From Candidatus Sulfidibacterium hydrothermale (GTDB taxonomy: Bacteria; Bacteroidota; Bacteroidia; Bacteroidales; F082), in the NCBI RefSeq assembly GCF_020149915.1, contig NZ_CP083760.1:1116001-1180000 (forward strand): a DNA stretch of 64,000 nucleotides. The letters run 5' to 3'. Shown piece by piece: positions 42,039 through 51,122 of this stretch (its first letter is position 1; every line of letters starts with the position of its first letter). The translations under genes and the position numbers were made by a program. A model generated the notes under the pieces. That model was not told the DNA's origin. It did no database searches and saw only the letters and a program-made list of their open reading frames with translations.

Positions 42039-45010
42039 AAGCTCTGTTTTAGTTTTTCTGTTTCTTTCAGGGCATCATATAAAATTTCAACCGGGTGCAG
42101 TGCTGTACGCTGGGTACCGTCTTTGATTTGGTGGCGGCAGGAAGTTCCCGGGGCAGCAATCAGCGTTTCTTTGCTGCTGTTTCGTACGGCCGGAAACAAA
42201 ACCAGTTCGCCCACTTTCATGGAGAGCTCATAATGTTCTTTTTCGTAGCCAAAAGCTCCGGCCATGCCGCAACAGCCGCTGGGAATCTCTTCCACGGTAT
42301 AATTCTTCGGAAATCCCAGTACAAACAAGGTGGGTTTTGTGGAAGCCAGCGATTTCTGATGGCAGTGGCCGTGTAATTTAATGTGACGGCGGGTTTCGGT
42401 AAAACGGTCTTTGGAAATTTTACCGGCTTTCATTTCCCGTTCAAGGAATTCGTCAATCATCAGGGAATTTTTGGCAAGTTTTTCCGCTTCTGTTCGCAGA
42501 TTGCTGTCGGCCAGGTCGATGTATTCATCCCGGAAAGTTAAAATCGCCGAAGGCTCTATCCCCACGAGGGGAGTGTCCTCGGTTATCAGGTCTTTTAACA
42601 TCCGGATATTGGTATTGGCAATTTGCTTGGCTTTTTTTACCAGTCCTTTGGAAAGATAAGTACGGGCACTTTCAAGATGCTTTGGAAGCACAACCTGATA
42701 GCCCAGTTTTGTGAGTAACAGAATGGCTTTAATTCCCACATCGGTGTCGTTGAACCGGGTAAATTCATCATTGAAAAGATATACTTTCCCATTAGGAAAT
42801 TGTTGACTGTCCCACTGTTTCCGGTTTTTTCGCACCCATTTGTCCAGTGGAATTTTAGAAATCAGCGGAAACTGCCGCTGGGGAGCAAAACCGAAAAAGT
42901 TAGCACTCAGCTGTGAAAGGAATTTGTTGCGTTGAAAAAAGTTGTAAAGACCAGGAAAATAACTTCCCAGTTTATTGACCTTGGCAATGTTGGCAATCAG
43001 CCGTGAACGCAACGGAACGCCGTGGGCTTCGTAATAGTGCTGTAAAAATTCGGCTTTCAGTTTGGTCATGTCCACACTGGACGGACATTCCGATTTACAG
43101 CCCTTACACATCAGGCAGAGATCGAGTGCCCGGTAAATTTCTTCGTGGTCAAACGGATTTTTCTGGTTGGGTTTGCTAATAAATTCGCGCAGGATGTTGG
43201 CTCGTGCCCGGGTTGTCTTGTCTTCATCGCGGGTAGCCATGTAACTGGGACACATGGTGCCGCCAATGGCGGCTGATTTCCGGCAAAGTCCGGTGCCGTT
43301 ACATTTTTCGGCAGCCCTGACAATGCCTAAATCTTTGGAAAAATCGAAATAGGTTTTGATCTCGGGAGTTTCCTGTCCGGGTTTGTACCGCAGGAAAGTG
43401 TTCATCTTCGGGGTATCGGTAATTTTTCCCGGGTTGAAAATGTGGTTAGGATCCCAGGTGTTTTTTATCTCTTTAAAAAGATTATAGATTTTGTCGCCCA
43501 CCATGAGCGGGATAAACTCACCCCGCAGACGTCCGTCGCCGTGTTCGCCGCTAAGTGATCCGCGGTATTTTTTTACCAGCAGGGCTGTTTCTTTTCCGAT
43601 TTTGTAAAAGAGCTCCACATCTTTCGGGTCTTTCAGGTTGAGTACCGGACGGATATGCAGCTCTCCGGTGGAGATATGGGCGTAATAGACTACTTCTTTG
43701 CCGTATTTGTGCAGAATGGTTTTTTCGAATTCGGCAATGTAATCGGGAAGCATTTCGGGCAGGACGGCTGTGTCTTCGGTAACCGGAACCGGCTTGCTGT
43801 CGCCGGGCATGTTGCCAAGAATTCCCAGTCCGGCTTTACGTAAATCCCAAACCCGGTCGATTTTGTCGCCGGTAACCACCGGAAAATGGTAACCCAGTCC
43901 GGCTTGCCGCATGGCTTTTTCCATGGCTTCCGCTTTTTGCCGGATGGTTTCCTCATTTTCTTCGGCAAATTCCACAATGAGAATAGCTCCCGGATTTCCT
44001 TTTACGAAAAAACGGTTCTTTCGTTGTTCGATATTTTCGCGGGTGAGTTCCAGAATAACCTGGTCCATCAATTCAATGGAGTAGGGATGAAATTTCAGGG
44101 CAATGAGATTGGCTTTTAGCGATTCGGCTACGGTGTCCAAGTGAACGCAAACCAATGCTTTGTTTTTGGGGGGAAGCGGTACCAGGTTGAGCTTGATTTC
44201 GGTGGTGAAAGCCAGGGTGCCTTCTGATCCGGCCAAAAGGCGCGAAAAATTAAAGGGAACGCCGTTTTGTATAAAAGGATCGGTTTGCATCAGCAAATCG
44301 ATGGCATAACCGGTATTTCTGCGTTTGAGTTCCGGAACCGGAAACTGGGTCTCAATTTCTTTGCGGATAGCTTCGTCCTGAAGCATATCGCGAATTTTAC
44401 GGTAGAGATTTCCTTCCAGGTTTTGTTGCTTACATTTTTCATGAAAAGCTGCTGTGGAAAGCGGGCCGAACACAGCTTCGCTGCCATCGCTCAGTAATGT
44501 TTTTACTTCGATGGTATGGTCGCGGGTGCTGCCGTACACCAGTGCATGGGCACCACAGGAATTGTTTCCCAGCATTCCGGCCATCATACACCGGCTGGAA
44601 GTGGAGGTTTCCGGAGCAAAAAACAAACCGGTGGGTGCCAGTATTTTGTTCAGTTCGTCCAGTACCACGCCGGGCTGTACCCTTACCCAGTGTTCTTTTT
44701 TGTTGATTTCCAGTATTTTGTTGAAATGTTTGGAAACATCTACCACAATGCCGTTTCCCACCACTTGTCCGGCCAAAGATGTTCCTGCGGTTCGCGGAAT
44801 CAGAGCGGTGTGATTCTCGTTGGCAAAGCGGATAAGTTTTTTAATATCGCTGTTGTTTTTAGGATAGGTTACGGCAAGCGGAACTTCCCGGTATGCCGAA
44901 GCATCTGTAGCGTACATCAGCCGTATGGCATCATCGGCCAGAATTTCGCCTTCAAAATCCATTTGAAAGGCGGCCAGTTTCCTTAAAATTTGTTCTTCTT
45001 TTTCCTTCAT
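42035..45010 (-). CDS. Fused FAD-linked oxidase and Fe-S reductase (D-lactate/glycolate dehydrogenase type)
   Basis: This 991-residue protein joins a GlcD-like flavoprotein and a GlcF-like Fe-S subunit. An FAD_binding_4 domain (about 45-185, PRTAGTSLAGQVVG) is followed by an FAD-oxidase C domain (about 230-510). Next come two ferredoxin-type clusters (CNGTGLC ... CPSY; CLMCKGCKSECP) and CCG-domain cysteines (GHCHQKS; GCCGMAG). Such proteins oxidise D-2-hydroxy acids and pass electrons to quinone or ferredoxin. The start at 45010 is preferred because the longer form overlaps lplA and adds basic residues only. Substrate is inferred, not shown. Confidence 0.9.
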   Translation of the reverse strand: MKEKEEQILRKLAAFQMDFEGEILADDAIRLMYATDASAYREVPLAVTYPKNNSDIKKLIRFANENHTALIPRTAGTSLAGQVVGNGIVVDVSKHFNKILEINKKEHWVRVQPGVVLDELNKILAPTGLFFAPETSTSSRCMMAGMLGNNSCGAHALVYGSTRDHTIEVKTLLSDGSEAVFGPLSTAAFHEKCKQQNLEGNLYRKIRDMLQDEAIRKEIETQFPVPELKRRNTGYAIDLLMQTDPFIQNGVPFNFSRLLAGSEGTLAFTTEIKLNLVPLPPKNKALVCVHLDTVAESLKANLIALKFHPYSIELMDQVILELTRENIEQRKNRFFVKGNPGAILIVEFAEENEETIRQKAEAMEKAMRQAGLGYHFPVVTGDKIDRVWDLRKAGLGILGNMPGDSKPVPVTEDTAVLPEMLPDYIAEFEKTILHKYGKEVVYYAHISTGELHIRPVLNLKDPKDVELFYKIGKETALLVKKYRGSLSGEHGDGRLRGEFIPLMVGDKIYNLFKEIKNTWDPNHIFNPGKITDTPKMNTFLRYKPGQETPEIKTYFDFSKDLGIVRAAEKCNGTGLCRKSAAIGGTMCPSYMATRDEDKTTRARANILREFISKPNQKNPFDHEEIYRALDLCLMCKGCKSECPSSVDMTKLKAEFLQHYYEAHGVPLRSRLIANIAKVNKLGSYFPGLYNFFQRNKFLSQLSANFFGFAPQRQFPLISKIPLDKWVRKNRKQWDSQQFPNGKVYLFNDEFTRFNDTDVGIKAILLLTKLGYQVVLPKHLESARTYLSKGLVKKAKQIANTNIRMLKDLITEDTPLVGIEPSAILTFRDEYIDLADSNLRTEAEKLAKNSLMIDEFLEREMKAGKISKDRFTETRRHIKLHGHCHQKSLASTKPTLFVLGFPKNYTVEEIPSGCCGMAGAFGYEKEHYELSMKVGELVLFPAVRNSSKETLIAAPGTSCRHQIKDGTQRTALHPVEILYDALKETEKLKQSL

Positions 45011-45011
45011 T

Positions 45012-45971
45012 TTAAAAAAGCGTCTCAATAATAGTTTCTGAAAAACGGTTTCCTTTTAACAACGGGAGTAAGGTTTCTTTCGAATGTCTTTTTCCCAAAA
45101 GTTTTTGTTCAATTTTTTCCAGCCTTTTGTTTTCGAAAAGCAATGTAATTTGCCGGATCAATCCGTCGTTTACCTCTAAATCTACCTGAAAAGTACCATA
45201 CACCGTTTGGTATTGTTGCCGGATGCGGTATCGGGGAGAGTAACCAAAAGTCCATTGCCAGTTTTTGTATTTTTCGGTGGCCAGTTTCTCAATCGCTTGC
45301 TCTTCTGCTTTGGAGAGCGGCCTTTCTGTGTGAATGGAATAATGTCTTTTAAGGAATTGTTTTAAATCTTCCCGAAACCGGTCGGTTGATGGCGGATGAG
45401 AGAGAAAGTCGGCAATATTCGTTACGTGGGCCCGGATGGATTTGATGGATTTATCAGCGATGTTCTTGCTGTTCGGGCGGGTTACTTTCTCCAGTTTTTC
45501 CAGGTCGGTTTGATACAGCAGGGTGCCATGATGTAACACATTATTTTTGAATACATGGGCTGAATTGCCCGAAAATTTTTTACCGTTGATGGTCAGGTTG
45601 TTTTTCCCTTCAAAAGCTGTTTTCAGTTCGAATTGGTGAAGAAAATCCCTGATGGGCCGGGTAAATGATTTAAAATCAATAAGGTTTTTGTTTTTGGAAA
45701 CGGTTGTCATCAGGCTGATATTGATATTTCCCTGATCGTGATATACCGTACCGCCGCCGGAAATGCGCCGGATAACGGCGATGTGGTTTTCGCGGGCATA
45801 GTCGATGTTGACTTCGGCCAAAGTGTTTTGATGTTTCCCTACGATTACTGACGGGTGGCTTTGCCACAACATGAGGATGTCGTCTGTTTTGTTTTTCAAC
45901 AAAAACTCTTCGGCGGCCAGATTAAAAAACGGGTCGGTTTGCGGACGACAGATAAAGATCATATTTTGCAC
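45012..45971 (-). CDS. lplA: Lipoate-protein ligase LplA
   Basis: This 319-residue enzyme activates lipoate with ATP and attaches it to the E2 and GcvH lysines. It has the catalytic-domain motifs RRISGGGTVYHDQGN, KKFSGNSA and HHGTLLYQTDL, and a C-terminal accessory domain (about 245-319). It is the first gene of the lplA-oxidase-hypD unit, and the oxidase starts right after its stop. A scavenging rather than de novo route for lipoate is suggested. Confidence 0.93.
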   Translation of the reverse strand: MQNMIFICRPQTDPFFNLAAEEFLLKNKTDDILMLWQSHPSVIVGKHQNTLAEVNIDYARENHIAVIRRISGGGTVYHDQGNINISLMTTVSKNKNLIDFKSFTRPIRDFLHQFELKTAFEGKNNLTINGKKFSGNSAHVFKNNVLHHGTLLYQTDLEKLEKVTRPNSKNIADKSIKSIRAHVTNIADFLSHPPSTDRFREDLKQFLKRHYSIHTERPLSKAEEQAIEKLATEKYKNWQWTFGYSPRYRIRQQYQTVYGTFQVDLEVNDGLIRQITLLFENKRLEKIEQKLLGKRHSKETLLPLLKGNRFSETIIETLF

Positions 45972-46098
45972 AAAAACTTATCAACAGGACAAAGGTAGAA
46001 GATTTGCGAAAATAGTTTTGTTGCCAGCAAGATGGCGTTATATATTTTACAGAAAAAGTGGGGATTGTTAAAAATTGGACGTCGCAAAAATCCCTGTC

Positions 46099-46192
46099 GT
46101 ATCGGTTACAAATCAAAATGTGTTTTTGCTCATTTCATCCCCAAAGCACTTTGATTGAGTATCAGCATTTACCATTTTAAAATACAGTATCA
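46099..46192. repeat. Dispersed palindromic repeat, copy B
   Basis: The copy reads AATCAAAATGTG ... CACTTTGATT with a degraded central part (GTTTTTGCTCATTTCATCCCCAAAG read in two pieces) and keeps the flank AGCATTTACCATTTTAAAATAC of copy A. It ends exactly where the promoter of the leader peptide begins. Confidence 0.78.
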
Positions 46193-46222
46193 TTTGCAAA
46201 CGCCGGAAAAGTTTTATCTTTG
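46193..46222 (+). promoter_or_regulatory. Promoter of the cysteine-rich leader and desulfurase gene
   Basis: TTTG (46193-46196) and TATCTTTG (46215-46222) are separated by 18 nt. Both boxes match the Bacteroidota consensus exactly. Transcription should start about 46228, giving a short leader before the ATG at 46245. Confidence 0.85.
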
Positions 46223-46244
46223 CAGCAACATAAAAATTATAAAC

Positions 46245-46313
46245 ATGAATCATTGTTGTTGTACCGGTTTTTGTTGTTGTCAGGCTTGTTGTCTGAAAGC
46301 AGAACCATATTAA
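46245..46313 (+). CDS. Cysteine-rich leader peptide (22 residues), candidate attenuator
   Basis: The ATG at 46245 opens 22 codons ending TAA at 46311. Eight of 22 are cysteine (all TGT), in blocks CCC, CCC and CC. A perfect promoter precedes it, and its stop codon overlaps the left arm of a rho-independent terminator. The next gene encodes a cysteine desulfurase-type enzyme. This is the arrangement of a translation-coupled attenuator that reads Cys-tRNA supply. The peptide could instead be a small metal-binding product, but its position and codon pattern favour a leader. It has no separate Shine-Dalgarno sequence, as usual here. Confidence 0.8.
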   Translation: MNHCCCTGFCCCQACCLKAEPY

Positions 46314-46348
46314 AAAACAGTCTATTCGTTTGAAAGACTGTTTTTTTT
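46312..46348 (+). terminator. Terminator at the end of the cysteine-rich leader
   Basis: AAAAAACAGTCT pairs with AGACTG followed by eight T residues, with an inner TTC-GTTT-GAA helix and a single bulged A. The left arm overlaps the leader stop codon. It lies 35 bp before the desulfurase start. Confidence 0.85.
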
Positions 46349-46382
46349 ATGCCTGTACAAGAGCAATTAAAGCATAAAAGCC

Positions 46383-47852
46383 ATGCAAGATCTGGAAAAG
46401 CATTTTGAGAAATTCAGAAAGAATACCATTGGGAACGAACAATATTTTGAAACCCCGTATGGGCGGAAAAAGATGATTTATGCCGATTGGGTGGCCAGTG
46501 GCCGGTTATATGCTCCCATCGAAGAGAAGATGGCCAAAGTAATCGGTCCGTATGTGGGCAATACGCATACCGAAACCTCGGAAACCGGTACGTTGATGAC
46601 CAAAGCGTATCATTATGCCCACAAAAAAATTAAAGAGCACGTTCATGCCGGACCGGATGATGTGATCATTACGGCGGGTTTTGGAATGACGGAAGTGGTG
46701 AATAAATTACAGCGCATTTTGGGTTTTAAAAATTGTGCGGTTTGGGATAATGGCGAATGTACACCGAAAGAAGAACGTCCGGTGGTGTTTATTACACACA
46801 TGGAGCACCATTCCAATCAGACTTCGTGGTTGGAGACTATTGCGGAAGTGGTGCTGTTGCAGCCTGATGAAAATAATCTGGTCAATCCGGATGAGCTGCG
46901 CAGGCAACTGAAAAAATATGAAAACCGGAAGATGAAAATCGGTTCTTTCTCTGCTTGTTCAAATGTAACCGGTGTGGAACCGCCGTATCATACTTTGGCC
47001 GGCATTATGCATGAACATGGCGGGCTGGCTTTTGTTGATTTTGCCGGTTCGGCACCTTATGTGGATATTGATATGCATCCGGAAAATGAAAAAGAGTATC
47101 TGGATGCGATTTTCTTTTCGCCGCATAAATTCTTAGGCGGCCCTGGCGGACCGGGTGTGTTGATTTTTAATAAGAAAATGTATAATCGCCGGGTGCCGGA
47201 TCAGCCGGGTGGCGGTACGGTAGAATGGACCAATCCGTGGGGTGAACACATGTATTTTGATGATATTGAATTGCGCGAAGACGGCGGAACTCCCGGATTC
47301 TTGCAAGCCATGCGGGCCGCTTTAGCCATTGAAGTGAAGGAGCAGATGGATACCCAGCTTATCCGGGAACGGGAACATCAACTGGTGGAAAAAGCGTTTG
47401 AAGGATTTAAAGATATTCCGGGGGTGCATGTTTTAGCGGATAACGTGCATGAACGACTGGGGATCTTTTCGTTTTATATGGATAAAGTGCATTACAATCT
47501 GGTGGTGCGTATTTTGAACGACCGTTTTGGCGTTCAGGTACGGGGCGGTTGTGCCTGTGCCGGCACTTATGGTCATATTTTACTGGGTATCGGACCGGAA
47601 GAATCACATCGTATTACGGAGATGATTAACCGGGGCGATCATTCAAAAAAACCGGGTTTTGTGCGCGTTTCGTTACATCCTACCATGACCGATGAAGAAC
47701 TGGATATCATTATTGATGCGGTAAAACAAATAGCGGCACATCATGAAGAATGGTCGCGTGATTATCGTTACGACCCGGTATCCAATGAGTTTTACCATGT
47801 AAAAGATAAAAACCGGGATGCCCTGATTGCTTCGTGGTTTACGCTGGACTGA
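46383..47852 (+). CDS. Cysteine desulfurase-type aminotransferase (class V)
   Basis: This 489-residue PLP enzyme has the class V fold. The likely PLP lysine is in SPHKFLGGPGGPG (about residue 255) and the catalytic cysteine in RGGCACAGTYG (about 383). Residues YADWVASGRLYAPIE and HMEHHSNQTSW are typical of SufS/Csd relatives. It would release sulfur from cysteine, or a related substrate, as a persulfide. A long C-terminal extension (about 440-489) is not in SufS. No suf genes adjoin it. A cysteine-codon leader and terminator lie 35-140 bp upstream, which supports a link to cysteine. The exact acceptor is unknown. Confidence 0.88.
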   Translation: MQDLEKHFEKFRKNTIGNEQYFETPYGRKKMIYADWVASGRLYAPIEEKMAKVIGPYVGNTHTETSETGTLMTKAYHYAHKKIKEHVHAGPDDVIITAGFGMTEVVNKLQRILGFKNCAVWDNGECTPKEERPVVFITHMEHHSNQTSWLETIAEVVLLQPDENNLVNPDELRRQLKKYENRKMKIGSFSACSNVTGVEPPYHTLAGIMHEHGGLAFVDFAGSAPYVDIDMHPENEKEYLDAIFFSPHKFLGGPGGPGVLIFNKKMYNRRVPDQPGGGTVEWTNPWGEHMYFDDIELREDGGTPGFLQAMRAALAIEVKEQMDTQLIREREHQLVEKAFEGFKDIPGVHVLADNVHERLGIFSFYMDKVHYNLVVRILNDRFGVQVRGGCACAGTYGHILLGIGPEESHRITEMINRGDHSKKPGFVRVSLHPTMTDEELDIIIDAVKQIAAHHEEWSRDYRYDPVSNEFYHVKDKNRDALIASWFTLD

Positions 47853-47858
47853 TTTCGG

Positions 47859-48085
47859 ATGTAGGGATGCTTGGAGGTAGGATGTGAAGATGTGGAGATG
47901 GAAGGATGTGAGGATGGAAGATTTTTGATGTGAAGATGTGGGATGTTTATGCTTTAGCGGGAAATGGGGACATTGGTCACTGGTCATTGGGAAGGATGAA
48001 CGATAAGTGTAGAACGATGAGTGTTAGTGGTTGATTATCAGTTGTTTAGTGTCTGTATTTTGCGTTTGGGCGTTTGAGATTTTTT
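47859..48085. repeat. Intergenic block repeat, copy 1
   Basis: The block is rich in GATGTGAAGATGTGG words, then has GGGACATTGGTCACTGGTCA and GGTTGATTATCAGTTGTTTA, and ends CTGTATTTTGCGTTTGGG. The same order recurs at about 60009-60230. It directly follows the desulfurase gene and shows no coding signal. Confidence 0.8.
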
Positions 48086-48158
48086 TGTGATTTCAAACTT
48101 TGGTCATTAGTTATTGACTATTAGTTGATTTCCTGTGATTTACCTGTGTTTTTTGCTG

Positions 48159-48286
48159 TCGTCCTGAACGAAGCGCAGCGGAGTGAAGGATCTCAAAAAT
48201 AATCATGGTATTAAAAAGATGCTTCGCGTTGTTCTTCATAGGAGTCTGCCGAAGGCATCAGTTTGTGACTACGGACAGCAGGACAA
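48159..48286. repeat. GTCCTGAACG-type palindromic repeat, copy 2
   Basis: It begins GTCGTCCTGAACGAAGC, carries GTGAAGGATCTCAAAA and GATGCTTCGCGTTG, and ends ACGGACAGCAGGACA. It lies in the 47853-48779 gap. Confidence 0.75.
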
Positions 48287-48299
48287 ACCGATTGATTTT

Positions 48300-48660
48300 T
48301 GTGATTTGGGATTTCGTTTGTGATTTGATTTTTTGCTTTTTGGGATTTCCTTTGAGTTTTGTTTCTTACCTTTTAAAATTTTACACGCATATTCTTCAAC
48401 CAAAAAACTGCGGCAACCAATCCCGAAAGGATTGAACACCGGCCTCTGAATAAATTCAGAGTCAATGGTGGTAAGTCGTCCCTCCGGGACTCCTCCAATA
48501 CAATTACATTTCATCGTATTTGACGCAGATGAGTCCGGGAAATTATTGTTCGAGCGGATGCTCAAACGATGAATAAGTAGTGATTATCAATGGTTTATTA
48601 TTTGAAATTTGGGTATTTGGGATTTCGTTTGTGATTTGATTTTTTGCTTTTTGGGATTTC
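48300..48660. repeat. Short-word and palindrome cluster
   Basis: The word TTTGTGATTTGATTTTTTGC followed by TTTTTGGGATTTC occurs twice (48307-48350 and about 48619-48660) and three more times near 60230-60670. Between them are the palindromes CAATCC/GGATTG (48418-48434) and CTCTGAAT-AA-ATTCAGAG (48444-48461). I see no coding region here. Confidence 0.65.
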
Positions 48661-48779
48661 ACTTTAGGCACTTTAAATTTTAGGCATTTTAAGTACTTGT
48701 AATACTTGGTTTGATGATAAGTGAAGAATGATCAACAGGGTAACGACCTGCAAGATGCACAACCTTGTCGTTTTCGGAT

Positions 48780-48914
48780 TTAATATTTGACTTCTTTCTG
48801 GTATTTTTTGACATTGTTGTAGGCTGCACAGCCTGCATTGTTGGTGGATGCACATGAGGTGAACAGCATGGCAACAAATAAAAGGACGGAAATCAGAATC
48901 GCTATTTTTTTCAT
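48780..48914 (-). CDS. Small lipoprotein (44 residues)
   Basis: This ORF is too short for the usual gene cut-offs. The product starts MKKIAILISVLLFVAMLFTSC, a clear lipoprotein signal with lipobox LFTSC (cysteine 21), and has a mature tail of 24 residues containing a second cysteine and a lysine-rich end (KKYQKEVKY). A -7 match TAAATTTG on the minus strand lies at 48926-48933, just upstream. It is divergent from ung. Function unknown; small lipoproteins of this kind are common and often missed in Bacteroidota. Confidence 0.75.
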   Translation of the reverse strand: MKKIAILISVLLFVAMLFTSCASTNNAGCAAYNNVKKYQKEVKY

Positions 48915-49010
48915 AACTTGCAACACAAATTTAGAAGTCGGTACAAAGAAAGACACATTTTATCAGAATAACAAGAATTTGCCGATTTTATTGTTTAAAA
49001 GAGAGAAACC

Positions 49011-49736
49011 ATGGCAAAATCGTTACCGGATATTGAAGAGAGCTGGCAGGTAGCCCTCCGGGAGGAGTTTGAAGCAGAATATTTTGAAAATTTAAAACAA
49101 TTTTTGCGGGAAGAAGTCAGGCAACACACGGTATATCCGCCGGGGAAACTGATTTTTTCGGCTTTTAACCTGACTCCGCTAACGGCGGTACGGGTGGTGA
49201 TCCTTGGTCAGGACCCGTATCATGGAGCCGGACAGGCCCAGGGGTTGGCGTTTTCGGTGCCTGACGGAATACGGATCCCTCCTTCGTTACAAAACATTTA
49301 TAAAGAGTTGCACGACGATTTGGGAATTCCTATTCCGGCTACCGGTAATCTGGAAAAATGGGCTCGGCAAGGGGTGATGTTGCTGAATGCCACCCTTACA
49401 GTGCGGGCCAGCCAGGCCGGATCGCATCAGGGAAAAGGATGGGAACGTTTTACCGATGAAGTGATACGGACCATTTCCGATTTGCGTGCCGGTATTGTGT
49501 TTTTGCTTTGGGGGCGTTTTGCCCAGGAAAAGGAAACCTTAATTGATACTTCCAAGCATTTTGTGCTGAAAGCGGCACATCCTTCGCCCTTTTCGGCACA
49601 CAAAGGTTTTTTTGGATGTCGTCATTTCTCGAAAACCAATGCTATTTTACGGGCAAATGGTATGGGCGAAATTGACTGGAACCCGGTAGGGCCAATACAA
49701 ATCCCCGGCTCCGGAGAAGAGAAAACAACCCGTTAA
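49011..49736 (+). CDS. ung: Uracil-DNA glycosylase (family 1)
   Basis: Ung removes uracil from DNA to start base-excision repair. The catalytic loop is GQDPYHGAGQAQGLAFSV (D68, H71), the uracil-recognition residue is in LLNATLTV, and the DNA-intercalation loop is HPSPFSAHKGFFG. Length (241) is slightly longer than usual because of a C-terminal tail. It is convergent with the KAS III gene. Confidence 0.97.
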   Translation: MAKSLPDIEESWQVALREEFEAEYFENLKQFLREEVRQHTVYPPGKLIFSAFNLTPLTAVRVVILGQDPYHGAGQAQGLAFSVPDGIRIPPSLQNIYKELHDDLGIPIPATGNLEKWARQGVMLLNATLTVRASQAGSHQGKGWERFTDEVIRTISDLRAGIVFLLWGRFAQEKETLIDTSKHFVLKAAHPSPFSAHKGFFGCRHFSKTNAILRANGMGEIDWNPVGPIQIPGSGEEKTTR

Positions 49737-49764
49737 TATTTTTCTGTTCCGTACGAATCAGATT

Positions 49765-50850
49765 TTATTCTTCAGGAAAGCGGTACACGATGGAATTAAT
49801 ATTGAGTCCGGCACCTACAGAGGCAAAAACAATTTGATCGCCTGCTGAAAGATGCTGCCCTTCCATTTCGTTTTTCAGGATGATATCCAGTAGTGTGGGT
49901 ACTGTAGCTACCGAACTGTTCCCCAGCCAGGAGATGGACATGGGAACCAGCTCTTTGGGATACGATTTCATGCCGTAAAGCCGGAAAAGCCGGGTAATGA
50001 TGGCTTCGTCCATTTTTTCGTTGGCCTGATGAATGAGAATTTTGTTGATGTCATGAATATCCAGGCCGGCTTTTTCGATACTTTCTTTTACGGTAGACGG
50101 CACATTGGTTAAGGCGTAGTTGTAAAGTTTCCGCCCATACATTTTCAGGTAAACTTCGTTGCCGGTATATTTTGGATCGTACGATTTGTCCATCCAGAGT
50201 TCAAAAGCATGTTCGAGCGTGTCGGAACGGGTAACGTGCGAAAGGATACCCACCGGCTGATCGCTTTCGATGGCTTCGATGATGGTAGCTCCGGCTCCGT
50301 CTGCATAAATCATGCTGTCGCGGTCGTGCGGGTCGCAGATACGCGAGAGCGTGTCGGCACCGATGATCAGTGCGCGGGAGGCATCTCCCGAACGGATAAA
50401 ATAGTTGGCCTGAATCATGCCCTGTACCCAGCCCGGACAACCAAAAGGCAAATCAAAAGCAACTGTTCGCGGGTTGACAATACCCAGCTTGTGTTTTACC
50501 CGTGATGCCAATGCCGGTACCAGATCAGTGTGGCGGTTGTGTGCCGGAACATCTCCGAAATTGTGGGCAAAAATGATGTAATCAAGGCTCTCAGGATCGA
50601 TTCCTGACGATTCGATGGCATCTTTGGCAGCAAAATAGCCGATGTCGGAAGCGACCAGGTCATCCGTAACATAACGGCGTTCTTTGATTCCCGTAATGTT
50701 GACAAATTTTTCGACGATCTCGCGGGTATCGGTTTCAAATTTCTCCCCTTTCTCGTCGTAAAATTTGTGATTTAAAAAATCTTCATTACGGACAACTTGT
50801 GTGGGAATGTATTTCCCGGTTCCCCGGATAACGGAATAACGTTTTTTCAT
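49765..50850 (-). CDS. 3-Oxoacyl-ACP synthase III family protein
   Basis: This 361-residue thiolase-fold enzyme has the KAS III triad: cysteine C138 in FGCPGW, histidine H274 in HQANEK and asparagine N311 in GNSSVAT. It joins an acyl-CoA starter to malonyl-ACP or makes a related condensation. Relative to FabH it has longer N-terminal loops, so it may be a second, specialised KAS III such as those in Bacteroidota secondary lipid pathways. No fatty-acid gene cluster is adjacent, so fabH is not assigned. Confidence 0.87.
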   Translation of the reverse strand: MKKRYSVIRGTGKYIPTQVVRNEDFLNHKFYDEKGEKFETDTREIVEKFVNITGIKERRYVTDDLVASDIGYFAAKDAIESSGIDPESLDYIIFAHNFGDVPAHNRHTDLVPALASRVKHKLGIVNPRTVAFDLPFGCPGWVQGMIQANYFIRSGDASRALIIGADTLSRICDPHDRDSMIYADGAGATIIEAIESDQPVGILSHVTRSDTLEHAFELWMDKSYDPKYTGNEVYLKMYGRKLYNYALTNVPSTVKESIEKAGLDIHDINKILIHQANEKMDEAIITRLFRLYGMKSYPKELVPMSISWLGNSSVATVPTLLDIILKNEMEGQHLSAGDQIVFASVGAGLNINSIVYRFPEE

Positions 50851-51122
50851 GATTTTGACTCTTGTTTACCGGAAGGCAAATAAAAGAAAATTTTAAAACC
50901 AAGGCAAAAAAGCACGGAATGATTTTATGAACACCGGGGCCGGTTTTGGAATCGCAGTCTCTTCCGTTCCCTTTTCAGCATTGCATCAGAGACGTTAGCA
51001 AGTTTTTTTACAGAAGCCGAAAAAGCCGATTATAGACGTCGTTTTTTCACGGACTTTGAATAAAAAGCAGGCGGAATAAGAAAAAAACAGCGTACAATAT
51101 ACCATTCCGTGTTTTTTTTCGT

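Noticed and set aside
46245-46313. Cys-rich ORF as a metallothionein
   Set aside because: Possible, but its position between a promoter and a terminator directly before a cysteine desulfurase gene, plus the overlap of its stop with the terminator, fits a leader better.
48269-48565. 98-residue minus-strand ORF
   Set aside because: It runs through repeat words and palindromes, with no domain, and composition is that of intergenic DNA.
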